Part shown: positions 7,270-17,289 of the stretch, in pieces
How positions within the stretch are numbered: position 1 is the stretch's first letter
Layout of the letters: the number at the start of each line of letters is the position of its first letter
Origin: an uncultured Lewinella sp.
GTDB lineage: Bacteria; Bacteroidota; Bacteroidia; Chitinophagales; Saprospiraceae
Direction of reading: 5' to 3'
NCBI GenBank assembly: GCA_913057785.1
Contig: CAJXPD010000043.1
Coordinates: 1 to 47,782, forward strand
DNA: 47,782 bases
Made by a program: the position numbers and the translations under genes
The notes under the pieces: model-generated
What the model saw: the letters and a program-made list of their open reading frames with translations, nothing else
The model's database searches: none
Told to the model about the DNA's origin: nothing

Positions 7270-10200
7270 ATGAAAAATCAATCCAATTTCATTACGATAG
7301 TTCTGCTCGTACTAGGCTTGCCCATTTGTATTGCTGCTCAACATATCAATTATCAATTTCGTCACTTAAGTTTTGACGATGGAATTGCACACCCGGATGC
7401 CACTTGCGTACAGCAAGACTCCCTGGGTTTTATTTGGATTGGAACTTTTAGCGGTCTGAATCGCTATGATGGTTACGAACTAAAGAATTTCACCAACAAT
7501 AGAGAAACACAAAAAAGGGCTCACGCCAACCGGATCCAGGATATGTTTATTGATAAACAAAGCAGAATATGGTTGGCTACTCAGGCCTCCATCGAGTGCT
7601 TTGATATCCGGACGGAGGCATTCCTCACACTAAACATCCAAAATATAGCAGGCAATGCTGACCTGGAAAACCTCAATCACGTCCACTACGATGATAAAAA
7701 CCACATATTAGTAACTGGTAATGCCAGCGGCTTAAAGGCCTTCCACGTCGCTTCGGACTCTATACTACTAGAAATTGAAGATTGGAATATCGATAGATTG
7801 GGTCGACCAATTGATCTACAAGTAAGCAAAGAAGGTCATCTTTGGGGGATTAGCCAGCAACATATTTTTCAGGTAACTTTTGTGGAAAACAGCCTTAAAA
7901 CTCAGGCTTGGCCGTTACCGGCATCTTCTTTGGGTCGAATCCGAGCTATATATCCCGACGAGGGAGCAATATGGCTAGCCACCCAAGAAGGGCTTTTCAG
8001 TCTCGATAAGGAAGCTATAAACGTTGAAGCCAGGTACTTCCCTTTCGACAAGGACCAACTTTCCCATTCCCTCCAACAAAATGATCCAGCTAACCCGCTG
8101 ATCACAGATTTCCTCAGGGATCCCCAGGGAAATTTCTGGCTAAGTACAGTCCAAGGCTTGCTTCAATGCCGGATACATCATCAAAAGTTAAAGGTGAAAT
8201 CGTTCCAAAAAACAGAGCCTATCACCAAATTTGGGCTAAGTACTAGTCATATAAACGGGTTATTTATAGACAACACCGATTGTCTGTGGCTCAGTACTTT
8301 TGGTGGTGGAGTCTCCTCTACCAGCCTTAGCCCTAAACCCTTTTACTTAATGCAAAGAGGGGGGCCAGAAGGACAAAGTATCAGTGGGAATTATGTGCGA
8401 GCCATTCTGGAGGATCGACAAGGGAACTTATGGATAGGAACCAGAGAGGAAGGACTCAATAAGTATACGTTCGACCAGCAGATCTTTAGTTACTTCCGAC
8501 ACGAGCCGAACAATCGCCAATCCATTAGTAGCAATCAAATCCGATCCTTAGGGGAAGACCGGCAAGGAAGGATCTGGATTGGTACCGTGGCAGGCATAGA
8601 TATTTATGATAAATCCAATGGTCAATTCTCAAGCCTCAAGATCAAATTAGGTGAAAAAAATCATCTTTCCGCAGCCTCAATTTTTACTATCGCCAGAGAT
8701 AAATTCGGGCAAATGTGGGCGGGTTCTTGGGACAATGGCTTAAATCGCATTAACTACATCGGACCGGATGATTACAGGATCGAACAGGTTTTACATAAGG
8801 GAAGCCCTTGGACACTGACCAATCAAAAAGTAACTTTTATCTATGCCGACGAAGAGTTCCCGGAAGTCATAGTAGGAACCAATAATGGACTGAATCACCT
8901 CTTTTTGAATGAACAAGGAGAAATCCAAAAGGTAATCCATTATAAAGCTGAAGACGACCAGGTGCAATCGCTTAGCTCCAACTTTGTTTGGCCCATTATT
9001 CGAACTGGCCCCAACACACTATGGGTGGGTACCATCGGAGGTGGACTTAACAAACTTGAATTGGACCCCCAACACAGCGGACACTATCGGGCCACTACTT
9101 TCGATCTTCAAAAGGGTGCTCCAGCTAATGATATAGAAAGCATACTGTTAGATCAAGCAGGTAAACTCTGGCTAGGAAGTAAGGGACTTTCTTGCTTTGA
9201 CCCAGAGACGGAAACTTTTATCAAGTTCGATGTTAATGACGGATTGCAATCCAATAGTTTTAAGATTGGTTCAGCCTTTAAAGGAGCCTCCGGTAGGCTC
9301 TATTTTGGGGGTATCAACGGTTTGAATTACTTTGATCCTACTGAGATAAAGGAAAATGAGGAACAAAATGAAGTAGTGATTACCAACTTGCATGTCAACC
9401 ATGAAGAGGTAGCGCTAGGTCAGCGTCAACACCGACACTTTATCCTAGAAAAGAATATCAACTACACGGAAAACATAACCCTCAATCACCTAGAGAACAA
9501 CTTTTCCATCGCTTTTTCCTCCCTGGACTTCTCTAATCCAGATAAATGTCAGTACCGGTTTATGCTTGAAGGTTATGATGAGGACTGGATCATTACGGAT
9601 GCACAGACCCGGAAAGCCAGCTATTCCAACTTGAAATATGGGGATTACACTTTTAGTGTACAGGGTAGTAATAGTGATGGCCATTGGGGTGATCAGATTA
9701 AGCAATTGCATATAACCGTCAAGGCTCCCTGGTGGAACACCCACGTCGCTCAAGCTATCTATGTCTTATTGATCCTGCTTGCAATATCCTTAATTTTCTA
9801 TTATTTCACTCGCTGGTACAAGATTAAGAAAGCGTATGAATTCGCCTTGTTGGAAGAGCGTCAGATGGAGGAACTCCATAAGATGAGACTCGAATTCTTT
9901 ACCAATGTTTCTCATGAATTCAAAACGCCCTTGACACTGATATTAAACCCACTAGAGCAACTACTAGAAGGTAATACTCCCCCTAAAAAACTGCGCCGCT
10001 ACCTGCAAACAATGCACAATAATGCCAACCGCCTGCTCAACCTGGTCAATGAATTGATGACCTTCCGAAAGGTGGAATCTGGTACCTACCAATTAGAGGC
10101 CAGTAAAATTGACCTCAGTCTTTATTTGGAAGCCATCTTCGAGAACTTCCGCGAACACGCTATTTTCAAAGACATTGATTTTAGTTTTAAATCGGAAGGC

Positions 10201-11493
10201 CTGGTCGATAACTGCTGGGTAGATAAGCGGGTGATTGAGAAAATACTAGTAAATCTCCTCGGCAATGCCTTTAAATATACAGAACCGGGAGGACAAGTCA
10301 AGTTGGAGATCGGATCTAAGCCCTTTTCCACCCACTTGCGCAATCACTTTTCCATCAAAAGTGACTATGAAGCTTCTGCTTACGTGTGGATCAAGGTGGA
10401 AGATTCAGGAGTGGGAATTTCTCAGGAATCGATTCCGCTGATATTTGATCGCTATTTTCGAGATAAGGATTCTAAGGATAAACGGATGGGGTCAGGTGTT
10501 GGTTTGGCCTTAGTTCGTAGTATGATTCTCCTTCACAAAGGAAAACTAGACGTCTATAGTGAACCCTACAAAGGGACCTGCTTCTTGGTGGGGATTCCAA
10601 GGGGGAATAGACATTTGGCTCCCCAAGAAATGCTTAGTACCGATATTTTCAAAAAGGCGGAATACGACCTCCCCAAACTTGATCAATTGAAGTTAACCCC
10701 CCCTTCCCTACTCAAACTACAAGAGGGGACGGTGAACAGCAAAAGTAGACTTCTCATTGTAGAGGATAACCAGGAACTGCGCCATTTCCTAAAGGAACAT
10801 CTAGAAGATAACTACCGCGTGCTAGAAGCTTGTCATGGCCAGGAAGCGTTGGATATTCTGAATAACGACCCGGTCGATGTTATTCTAAGTGATGTCATGA
10901 TGCCGATTATGAATGGTATTGACTTATGTAAACAAGTGAAGGAAAACCAAGAACTTAATCATATTCCTTTTGTGCTCCTCACTGCCAAAACTTCTGCCAA
11001 ATCTCGAATCGAAGGGCGAGAATCTGGTGCTGATATCTATTTGGCTAAACCCTTTAGCCTAGAAGAATTGAAACTTACCATCAACAATATCCTTAGCTCA
11101 CGCCAGCAGTTGAGAAACCTCTACTTGGAGAACGCCTTTTCTGAAGCCAGAGAACTTGCACTGGTGGAAAAGGAAAAGGATTTCGTCTGTGAACTGATCA
11201 GTATCATTGAAGAGCATATCGAAGACAGTAAATTTGATGTGGATTACCTGTGTCGGGAAATGGGAATGAGCAGAACCAAACTCTACGGCAAAGTTAAATC
11301 CGTAACGGGTAAGTCGATTGGAGAAGTCATCCGTGGATTGAGACTGCGCAAAGCTGCTGAAATCCTGGCCAGCGAAGATATCAGCATCAATCAAGTGATG
11401 TATCGCGTCGGTATTCAAAGCCAATCCTATTTTACCAAGTCCTTCAAGAAAGAATTTGGCAAAACACCAACGCAGTTTGTCAAAGAGCTGTGA
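7270..11493 (+). CDS. Hybrid two-component system regulator (HTCS)
   Basis: A 1407-residue one-protein sensor and regulator typical of Bacteroidota PULs. In order: signal peptide (1-23), two seven-bladed-propeller-type sensor regions built from repeated GxxWIGT/GGLN/YDG elements (about 25-700), a Y_Y_Y domain (about 740-815), a transmembrane helix (about 826-850), a histidine kinase with phospho-acceptor H882 in NVSHEFKTPL and ATP-binding boxes GNAFKY and GSGVGLAL, a receiver domain with phospho-acceptor D1208 in SDVMMPIMNG, and an AraC-type helix-turn-helix (about 1300-1407). The ATG at 7270 is preferred over an in-frame TTG at 7234. Located directly before SusC1, it probably senses a periplasmic breakdown product and activates this PUL. 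Confidence 0.95.
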   Translation: MKNQSNFITIVLLVLGLPICIAAQHINYQFRHLSFDDGIAHPDATCVQQDSLGFIWIGTFSGLNRYDGYELKNFTNNRETQKRAHANRIQDMFIDKQSRIWLATQASIECFDIRTEAFLTLNIQNIAGNADLENLNHVHYDDKNHILVTGNASGLKAFHVASDSILLEIEDWNIDRLGRPIDLQVSKEGHLWGISQQHIFQVTFVENSLKTQAWPLPASSLGRIRAIYPDEGAIWLATQEGLFSLDKEAINVEARYFPFDKDQLSHSLQQNDPANPLITDFLRDPQGNFWLSTVQGLLQCRIHHQKLKVKSFQKTEPITKFGLSTSHINGLFIDNTDCLWLSTFGGGVSSTSLSPKPFYLMQRGGPEGQSISGNYVRAILEDRQGNLWIGTREEGLNKYTFDQQIFSYFRHEPNNRQSISSNQIRSLGEDRQGRIWIGTVAGIDIYDKSNGQFSSLKIKLGEKNHLSAASIFTIARDKFGQMWAGSWDNGLNRINYIGPDDYRIEQVLHKGSPWTLTNQKVTFIYADEEFPEVIVGTNNGLNHLFLNEQGEIQKVIHYKAEDDQVQSLSSNFVWPIIRTGPNTLWVGTIGGGLNKLELDPQHSGHYRATTFDLQKGAPANDIESILLDQAGKLWLGSKGLSCFDPETETFIKFDVNDGLQSNSFKIGSAFKGASGRLYFGGINGLNYFDPTEIKENEEQNEVVITNLHVNHEEVALGQRQHRHFILEKNINYTENITLNHLENNFSIAFSSLDFSNPDKCQYRFMLEGYDEDWIITDAQTRKASYSNLKYGDYTFSVQGSNSDGHWGDQIKQLHITVKAPWWNTHVAQAIYVLLILLAISLIFYYFTRWYKIKKAYEFALLEERQMEELHKMRLEFFTNVSHEFKTPLTLILNPLEQLLEGNTPPKKLRRYLQTMHNNANRLLNLVNELMTFRKVESGTYQLEASKIDLSLYLEAIFENFREHAIFKDIDFSFKSEGLVDNCWVDKRVIEKILVNLLGNAFKYTEPGGQVKLEIGSKPFSTHLRNHFSIKSDYEASAYVWIKVEDSGVGISQESIPLIFDRYFRDKDSKDKRMGSGVGLALVRSMILLHKGKLDVYSEPYKGTCFLVGIPRGNRHLAPQEMLSTDIFKKAEYDLPKLDQLKLTPPSLLKLQEGTVNSKSRLLIVEDNQELRHFLKEHLEDNYRVLEACHGQEALDILNNDPVDVILSDVMMPIMNGIDLCKQVKENQELNHIPFVLLTAKTSAKSRIEGRESGADIYLAKPFSLEELKLTINNILSSRQQLRNLYLENAFSEARELALVEKEKDFVCELISIIEEHIEDSKFDVDYLCREMGMSRTKLYGKVKSVTGKSIGEVIRGLRLRKAAEILASEDISINQVMYRVGIQSQSYFTKSFKKEFGKTPTQFVKEL

Positions 11494-11838
11494 CTCAACC
11501 AGGCCTAAAATTCTAGGGCTAACCTAGACCTAAAAGATCGGATTTCTTTGGATAATCCCCTTACAACCAAGACAAAATACTCGTCTTGAGGAGTCAACCT
11601 CTTGCTCAAATTCCGTCCCAACACCTGCCAAAATCAAGCCCGCGCTATTAGTTGGCTGAAAAGGATATTTTTCCCAAGCCCATCCTCCCAAAAGTACATT
11701 ATAGCAAGTCAAAAATACTATTGAGCAAAGCCCTTTTTTCCCATCTGGCTAGTTTAGCAAAGGGTCGAAATAAAATTCGCCTTTGCACTCACATAGACAC
11801 TGATTATTTCAATTACTTCTCACCAACAAAATAAGCTT
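11494..11838. other. 345-base region before SusC1
   Basis: No credible gene. Just after the regulator stop, TCTAGG (11512-11517) and CCTAGA (11523-11528) form a small hairpin without a clear T-run. The remainder is likely the promoter and 5' leader of the SusC1 operon and should contain binding sites for the hybrid regulator. I could not identify a confident -7 element; GATATTTTTCCC near 11660 is a near match only. Confidence 0.4.
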
Positions 11839-14800
11839 ATGCAACGTAAAGTCTTACTATTGTTTCTTGGCTTTAGCTTTCTGCTTATTGGGTCGACTTT
11901 CTCCCAATCCATGATCACTGGTCAAGTGACTTCAGCAGAAGATAACAATCCACTCATAGGTGTAAATATCCTAGTCAAGGGATCTGGAACTGGGACAATC
12001 ACCGATATTGACGGTAATTACTCTATTTCAGCTACGACTGAGGATGTTCTAATCTTTAGTTATCTGGGTTTCCAGGACAAGGAGGTACGAGTAGGAGAAC
12101 AAACTCGAATAAGCGTGCAGCTTTCCAATGATGCACAGGTACTTTCAGAAGTCGTCGTATCAGGCTACGGGATCAGAACCATGCGAAGGGATGTGACTAG
12201 TGCCATATCCACAATCGATCAAGCTACATTAGAAAACACGCCTGCCGTGTCTGTTACCGAACTATTGCAGGGACGAGCAGCCGGGGTAAATATTGTCTCC
12301 AATGATGGTTCGCCTGGCGCAGGTATCAGCATTAATATTCGGGGCTTGGCTTCCCTATCCGCTGGTGGATCTCCCCTAATTGTAATCGATAATATTCCCT
12401 ACCTGCCTTCTGGAGATGAAGCAGTAAACCCTTTGGCTTTCCTCAACCCCAATGATATCGAGTCGATCGACATTCTAAAGGATGCCTCGGCTACCGCCTT
12501 GTATGGTGTTGGAGCAACCAACGGGGTCATCGTGATCACTACTAAGAAAGGGCAATCCGGAAAACCAAGAATTAACCTAAGCACCAAAGTTGGAATTGGT
12601 GAATTTGCCAGAACTCTTCCTACTTTATCCCCACAAGACTACGCTTTGTACCGAGCTTCCGAAGTTCGTGCAGAAGGGGGGGATAATAATGGATTGAGGG
12701 GAGCCGCACGTTTTCCTGGACAACCCAGTGCCTGGGAGCTCCTGGCTGACCCAGTAGCAGCTAGTGCATTTTTAGAGGGACAAGACCCCTTCACTATCCT
12801 GGAAGAGGACTACGGGATCACTAATTTTACGGGCACCAATTGGTTGGATGCCATTACCCAAAACACCTTGCGCCAATTCTATGACTTGGATTTTTCGGGT
12901 TCTACCGACAATGGCACGTCCTACTACGCATCCGTAGGTGTGGCGGACGAACAAGGAACGATCATCAATTCCGGTTTCACCCGCTATTCGGGTAGATTAA
13001 ACTTGGATCAGAAACTGGGTAGTGCCATCACCGCAGCGCTAAAGCTACAATACTCTCGCTCCGAGTACGTGGGCTTGATCGGAGACAACCGAGCAGATAA
13101 TGCCATCGCGCAGTCGAACTTCCTCAATCCTTTTATCAGTAGGGATAATGTAACGGGCAATCGAGAAGGAATCCTGAACAATGGCGGAAGCGGCGTTGGT
13201 CCTGAAAGCCCAGAATACAGAATCAACAATCTAGATGTATTCAGGGGATCAGATTGGTTTTCTTCCAACCTTAGTCTGGCTATTCAACCTACCGAGTGGT
13301 TGGAAATAGCAGTGACTGGCGGCTTGATCACGGAAAACTTTGCCCGATCCTACTTTGCTCCTAGTCTACTGCGAGAGTCCAGAAATGTAAATGGTCGATT
13401 GGATAACACTAATTCTCGTGATAGCCGATGGATCTTTCAACCACGTGTTGCCATCAATAAAAACTGGGATTCAGGCCATAGTTTTAGTGGAACACTCGTT
13501 TTTGAGGCCCGCAAGGAAACCTTCAATCAGACCTTTACAAGATATGAGCAATTTAACACCGAAGTACTCGGAAATTACAGCTTGGCAGCCGCTCAGAATA
13601 TCTTTTCTACCCCTACATTTATCGATCGCCGAGAGCTTTCCTATCTGGGCAGAATTCAGTATGGTTATGCTGGGAAATATATTCTAACGGTATCTACTCG
13701 TATTGATCAATCCTCCCGTTTTATTAATGATAATACCGGGATATTCCCAGCGGTATCTGGTGCCTGGAATGTTTCAGAAGAAAACTTCTTGAAGGGTTCC
13801 AACCTAATTTCTACCCTTAAACTGAGAGGAGGATATGGGATCACCGGAAACAACCAGATCCCCGTCAATTCGGGGCTACAATTGGCGAATATTCCCAACG
13901 TGTCCTATCCCTTTAATGACGGGCTAAACACTGCGGTAGACCCCAGCAGTCGTTTTGCTAACTCGGATATTACCTGGGAAACAACCAAGGGGACTAACGT
14001 GGGAATTGATGTTGGTTTTTTGAAAGATCGCTTTACGCTTTCCACGAACTACTATGTAAACACGACGACGGGATTACTTTTAGATGTACAATTACCAGCA
14101 TACTCCGCCTTCGCCAATTCTATTCAAAATCTGGGGTCTCTTGAAAACAGAGGCTTAGAATTTGAAATCTTATCGCGGAATTTTACAAGAAGTAACTTCA
14201 ATTGGACCACAACCTTCAACATCTCGTTCAATAGAAATAAGATATTGGATCTAGGAGGGCAACCTGAACTAGGGTTTAGAACTTTGGGACGTGGAGGCTC
14301 TCCAAACGACGTACTACTCCGCGTGGGATTACCGATCGGAGTGTATTATGGCACCATCCAGGATGGATTGATCAATACAGATTATGAGCGATTCAATGCC
14401 ACTCCAAAAGTACAGGATAACAATATCGGTGAGTTTGACTTTTTTGATATTGATGGCAACGGTTTGATTGAACGCTCGGAATATGTACCAATTGCCTACA
14501 CGCTGCCTATTCACACGGGTGGAATTGGCAATTCGTTGTCCTGGAAAGGTTTCGAGTTGTATGCTTTTATGCGCTGGTCATACGGCAACGATATTGTTAA
14601 CAACAACATTAACAGAGCCCATTATCTGAGAGGGAACAACAACTTGCAGGAAGGTTATGTGGAAGATATCTGGAATCGACAAAATCAGGACCGAAATTAC
14701 CAAAGATCCAGAGCCATCTTTACCACGCGAATCAACTCCTTATTCTCCCGTAGTGAATTTGTGGAAGACGGATCTTTCCTCCGACTGGAGACTTTGAAAC

Positions 14801-15021
14801 TTTCCTATTCTATTCCAACTCGTCCACTGCAGAAGTTGAACATAGCTAGAGCAACCATCTCCTTTACGGGGCAGAATCTCTTCTTGCTGTCCAGGTATTC
14901 CTGGTATGATCCAGAAGTCAATGGAGCTACTGGAGCCAATCGGCAATTGTTCCCCGGCTTGGATCAAGGATCTTATCCTCGTTCCCGTTTCTACCTATTT
15001 GGTTTGGATATTTCTTTTTAG
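11839..15021 (+). CDS. SusC-like TonB-dependent outer-membrane receptor (SusC1)
   Basis: A 1060-residue outer-membrane transporter for oligosaccharides. The signal peptide (1-23) is followed by a carboxypeptidase-regulatory-like domain (about 25-105: ITGQVTSAEDNNPLIGVN and TGTITDIDGNYSI), a TonB-box-like LSEVVVSGYG (about 108-117), a plug domain (about 120-235, with PLIVIDNIPY and GVGATNGVIVITTKKG) and a beta-barrel ending in the aromatic terminus FYLFGLDISF. An EF-hand-like loop DIDGNGLIERSE at residues 870-881 may bind calcium on the surface. SusD1 begins 62 bases downstream. It is the main uptake channel of the first half of the locus. Confidence 0.96.
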   Translation: MQRKVLLLFLGFSFLLIGSTFSQSMITGQVTSAEDNNPLIGVNILVKGSGTGTITDIDGNYSISATTEDVLIFSYLGFQDKEVRVGEQTRISVQLSNDAQVLSEVVVSGYGIRTMRRDVTSAISTIDQATLENTPAVSVTELLQGRAAGVNIVSNDGSPGAGISINIRGLASLSAGGSPLIVIDNIPYLPSGDEAVNPLAFLNPNDIESIDILKDASATALYGVGATNGVIVITTKKGQSGKPRINLSTKVGIGEFARTLPTLSPQDYALYRASEVRAEGGDNNGLRGAARFPGQPSAWELLADPVAASAFLEGQDPFTILEEDYGITNFTGTNWLDAITQNTLRQFYDLDFSGSTDNGTSYYASVGVADEQGTIINSGFTRYSGRLNLDQKLGSAITAALKLQYSRSEYVGLIGDNRADNAIAQSNFLNPFISRDNVTGNREGILNNGGSGVGPESPEYRINNLDVFRGSDWFSSNLSLAIQPTEWLEIAVTGGLITENFARSYFAPSLLRESRNVNGRLDNTNSRDSRWIFQPRVAINKNWDSGHSFSGTLVFEARKETFNQTFTRYEQFNTEVLGNYSLAAAQNIFSTPTFIDRRELSYLGRIQYGYAGKYILTVSTRIDQSSRFINDNTGIFPAVSGAWNVSEENFLKGSNLISTLKLRGGYGITGNNQIPVNSGLQLANIPNVSYPFNDGLNTAVDPSSRFANSDITWETTKGTNVGIDVGFLKDRFTLSTNYYVNTTTGLLLDVQLPAYSAFANSIQNLGSLENRGLEFEILSRNFTRSNFNWTTTFNISFNRNKILDLGGQPELGFRTLGRGGSPNDVLLRVGLPIGVYYGTIQDGLINTDYERFNATPKVQDNNIGEFDFFDIDGNGLIERSEYVPIAYTLPIHTGGIGNSLSWKGFELYAFMRWSYGNDIVNNNINRAHYLRGNNNLQEGYVEDIWNRQNQDRNYQRSRAIFTTRINSLFSRSEFVEDGSFLRLETLKLSYSIPTRPLQKLNIARATISFTGQNLFLLSRYSWYDPEVNGATGANRQLFPGLDQGSYPRSRFYLFGLDISF

Positions 15022-15083
15022 TGCCGCGATAGAGTAAGAGGAGATAGCATAAAACAAATTGTTCCTTCACAAAAAAACAGACA

Positions 15084-17174
15084 ATGAAAAAGATATTATC
15101 GATTGGCCTACTAGGAGTACTGGTCATATTGACACAAAGTTGCGAGGACTTTCTAGCTGCCGAGATCAAATCGGAAATTGAATTAGATGGTTTCGGATCA
15201 ACCCCTGAAGAGGTGGATTTTATCCTCACCCAAGCTTATGCCGAATTGAGAAGTGACAACATTACAGGTAACATATACTGGCGCCGTTTTTCTACTGATT
15301 ATGCCGTTCCACCAGCTGGAACTAGCTTAGCACAAAGTAATATAGCCAGGATGTCTTATGATGCCACGGATGGTGAAGTTTTTGACATTTGGGAAGCCCA
15401 CTATAAAGCAGTATCTCGTCCGAACTTAATTATTGAAAAGGCGGTAGAAGGGCTAAAGGATCCGAATCTCACCGCTGGGGATGAGGGACAGTGGAAAAGA
15501 TTGGAGGGAGAGGCTCGATTCCTTCGTGCCTTTCTATATTTCAACCTGGTACGATTTTACCGAAACGCTCCTTTGATCGAAAACTTCATCAAAACCTTCG
15601 ATGACATTGATGCCGTTACCAACCTTCCTGCGGCACAAATGAAAGACCAGGAGAACCTTCTCTATGAATTCATCATCAATGATCTTAACCTAGCCATTGC
15701 GCAATTGGCAGCTAATGTGGATCAAGGACGCGCTAGCAAAGGAGCTGCGCAAACGCTTTTGGGGCATGTCTACTTAACCAGAGCTACCATCAATCGCCAC
15801 CGAGATAAATCAGGAGACGGCAATGCAGACTACCAAAGTGCTATCAGTCAATTCGAAGCCGTCATAAATAGTGGGACCTATAGCATGAAAACCTACTATC
15901 CAGATAATTTTATCCGCGATAAGCAGAATAGCGGAGCCAAAGAGGCCATCTTCACATTGGAATTTAACGAAGCAGATAATTCACCCATGCGAGTGGGCGA
16001 CGCCAATGGCTTCACCAACAACAGTGGTAGCAATGTCGAATTGGGCACCTCCAACGGAGCTAATGGTGGAAAGCTAGCCAATGACTTTGGTTTCTCCGTT
16101 TTTGACATGAATTCACCGGGTGACCTTGTACGGCGATTCTGGACCTTCGAGGAAGCGGCCTTTGTTTCCCTAGATGCTAATGGTAATGGAAGGCTGGAGA
16201 ACTCGGCTGCGCACTGTCCTGATGGATCTTCTTGCGAAATCTTTTTGAGAACGCTTGAACCCTTTCCCTGGGCACGGCCTTATTGGTTTGAGATTATCGA
16301 TAGTGATGACGCCTTTCGCTACGATGCGTCGACCGCAGATGTCGTAACTAACGAAGATGGACAAACAGAATTCTCTATTATCTGGAGCAATAACAATCCG
16401 AATAACTTGCCCGCCGTAAGACTTGCCAAATATCGTCGGCAACCCATCACCCAATCCGGCTTCACGACGAGTACCTATGATGCTGATCTAGCCATATATC
16501 GCTTCTCGGCAGTCTTGCTCATGTACGCTGAGGCAGCCAATGAACTAGTGGGGCCAGACGCCCTACCTGGCGGCGGATCACTTACGGCTGTAGAAGCTGT
16601 CAATCAGGTGCGGGATCGAGCCAGGAATTTCGTGTACTATCCAGATTTGACAATTGATTCCCGGATCATGGAAGAAAGTGCTTACGAAGCTACCTACGGA
16701 GACATTTTTTCCAGAGAAGCTCAGGTCGGTACCGAAGCGCCAAGCACGGCCGATGCGACAGCTATACTTTCCAAATACTATTTCGAGATCAGCACCTTCC
16801 GAGGCCTACATGAGGTACCCGCGGCACCTGAAATTCGCAACTATCGCGAATTCCCTGCTAGTCAAGACTTTGTGCCCGATTTTCCAGCCGGCTTAACGCA
16901 GGAAGCTTTCAGGGCAGAGTTGCTAGATGAAAGATGGAGAGAATTAGCAGGAGAATTCAATATGAGGTGGTTTGACCTGACTCGTTACGGCATCCTAACG
17001 GACCGTATTCAGGAATATCAAACACTCATCAATCCTATGACTGGTAGAGATCTCAACGCTACGGCATTTGGACAGCAGGTTCTTCAGCAGCCTGATGACA
17101 AATTTGAGTATTTGCCTATTCCAAAATCCGAAATTGATCGCAATCCAAAACTGAACCAGAATCCGGGTTTCTAA
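15084..17174 (+). CDS. SusD-like surface glycan-binding lipoprotein (SusD1)
   Basis: A 696-residue RagB/SusD-family lipoprotein that forms the lid of SusC1. The signal ends LTQSC (lipidated C20), followed by EDFL. Family hallmarks are EARFLRAFLYFNLVRFYRNAPL (about 151-172, helical repeat) and, near the C-terminus, ERWRELAGEFNMRWFDLTRYG and FEYLPIPKSEIDRNP. It is longer than most SusD proteins, which are about 500-600 residues. The extra length is in the middle (about 290-430) and contains an Asp/Asn/Gly-rich DANGNGRLENS segment and two cysteines in AAHCPDGSSCEIF. It follows SusC1 closely and is followed by a PKD-like lipoprotein. Confidence 0.95.
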   Translation: MKKILSIGLLGVLVILTQSCEDFLAAEIKSEIELDGFGSTPEEVDFILTQAYAELRSDNITGNIYWRRFSTDYAVPPAGTSLAQSNIARMSYDATDGEVFDIWEAHYKAVSRPNLIIEKAVEGLKDPNLTAGDEGQWKRLEGEARFLRAFLYFNLVRFYRNAPLIENFIKTFDDIDAVTNLPAAQMKDQENLLYEFIINDLNLAIAQLAANVDQGRASKGAAQTLLGHVYLTRATINRHRDKSGDGNADYQSAISQFEAVINSGTYSMKTYYPDNFIRDKQNSGAKEAIFTLEFNEADNSPMRVGDANGFTNNSGSNVELGTSNGANGGKLANDFGFSVFDMNSPGDLVRRFWTFEEAAFVSLDANGNGRLENSAAHCPDGSSCEIFLRTLEPFPWARPYWFEIIDSDDAFRYDASTADVVTNEDGQTEFSIIWSNNNPNNLPAVRLAKYRRQPITQSGFTTSTYDADLAIYRFSAVLLMYAEAANELVGPDALPGGGSLTAVEAVNQVRDRARNFVYYPDLTIDSRIMEESAYEATYGDIFSREAQVGTEAPSTADATAILSKYYFEISTFRGLHEVPAAPEIRNYREFPASQDFVPDFPAGLTQEAFRAELLDERWRELAGEFNMRWFDLTRYGILTDRIQEYQTLINPMTGRDLNATAFGQQVLQQPDDKFEYLPIPKSEIDRNPKLNQNPGF

Positions 17175-17191
17175 ACAACAAACTATTCATT

Positions 17192-17208
17192 TCCCGCTAA
17201 GATCGGGA
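17192..17208. other. Small intra-operon hairpin
   Basis: TCCCG (17192-17196) and CGGGA (17204-17208) form a 5-bp stem with a 7-base loop, 18 bases after the SusD1 stop. No T-run follows, so it more likely stabilises the SusC/SusD part of the transcript than ends it. This is inferred from sequence and position. Confidence 0.35.
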
Positions 17209-17289
17209 GCTGCTTTGGCCATATGTACCTCCAAGTAAAATTGGAATTGCTTTTGGCCGAAGCCGTCAACAAACGAAAATTTCAAGAAG

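Noticed and set aside
11530..11834. Two 60-codon frames on opposite strands before SusC1
   Set aside because: Short, overlapping, without recognisable protein features; the region is better read as a promoter and leader.
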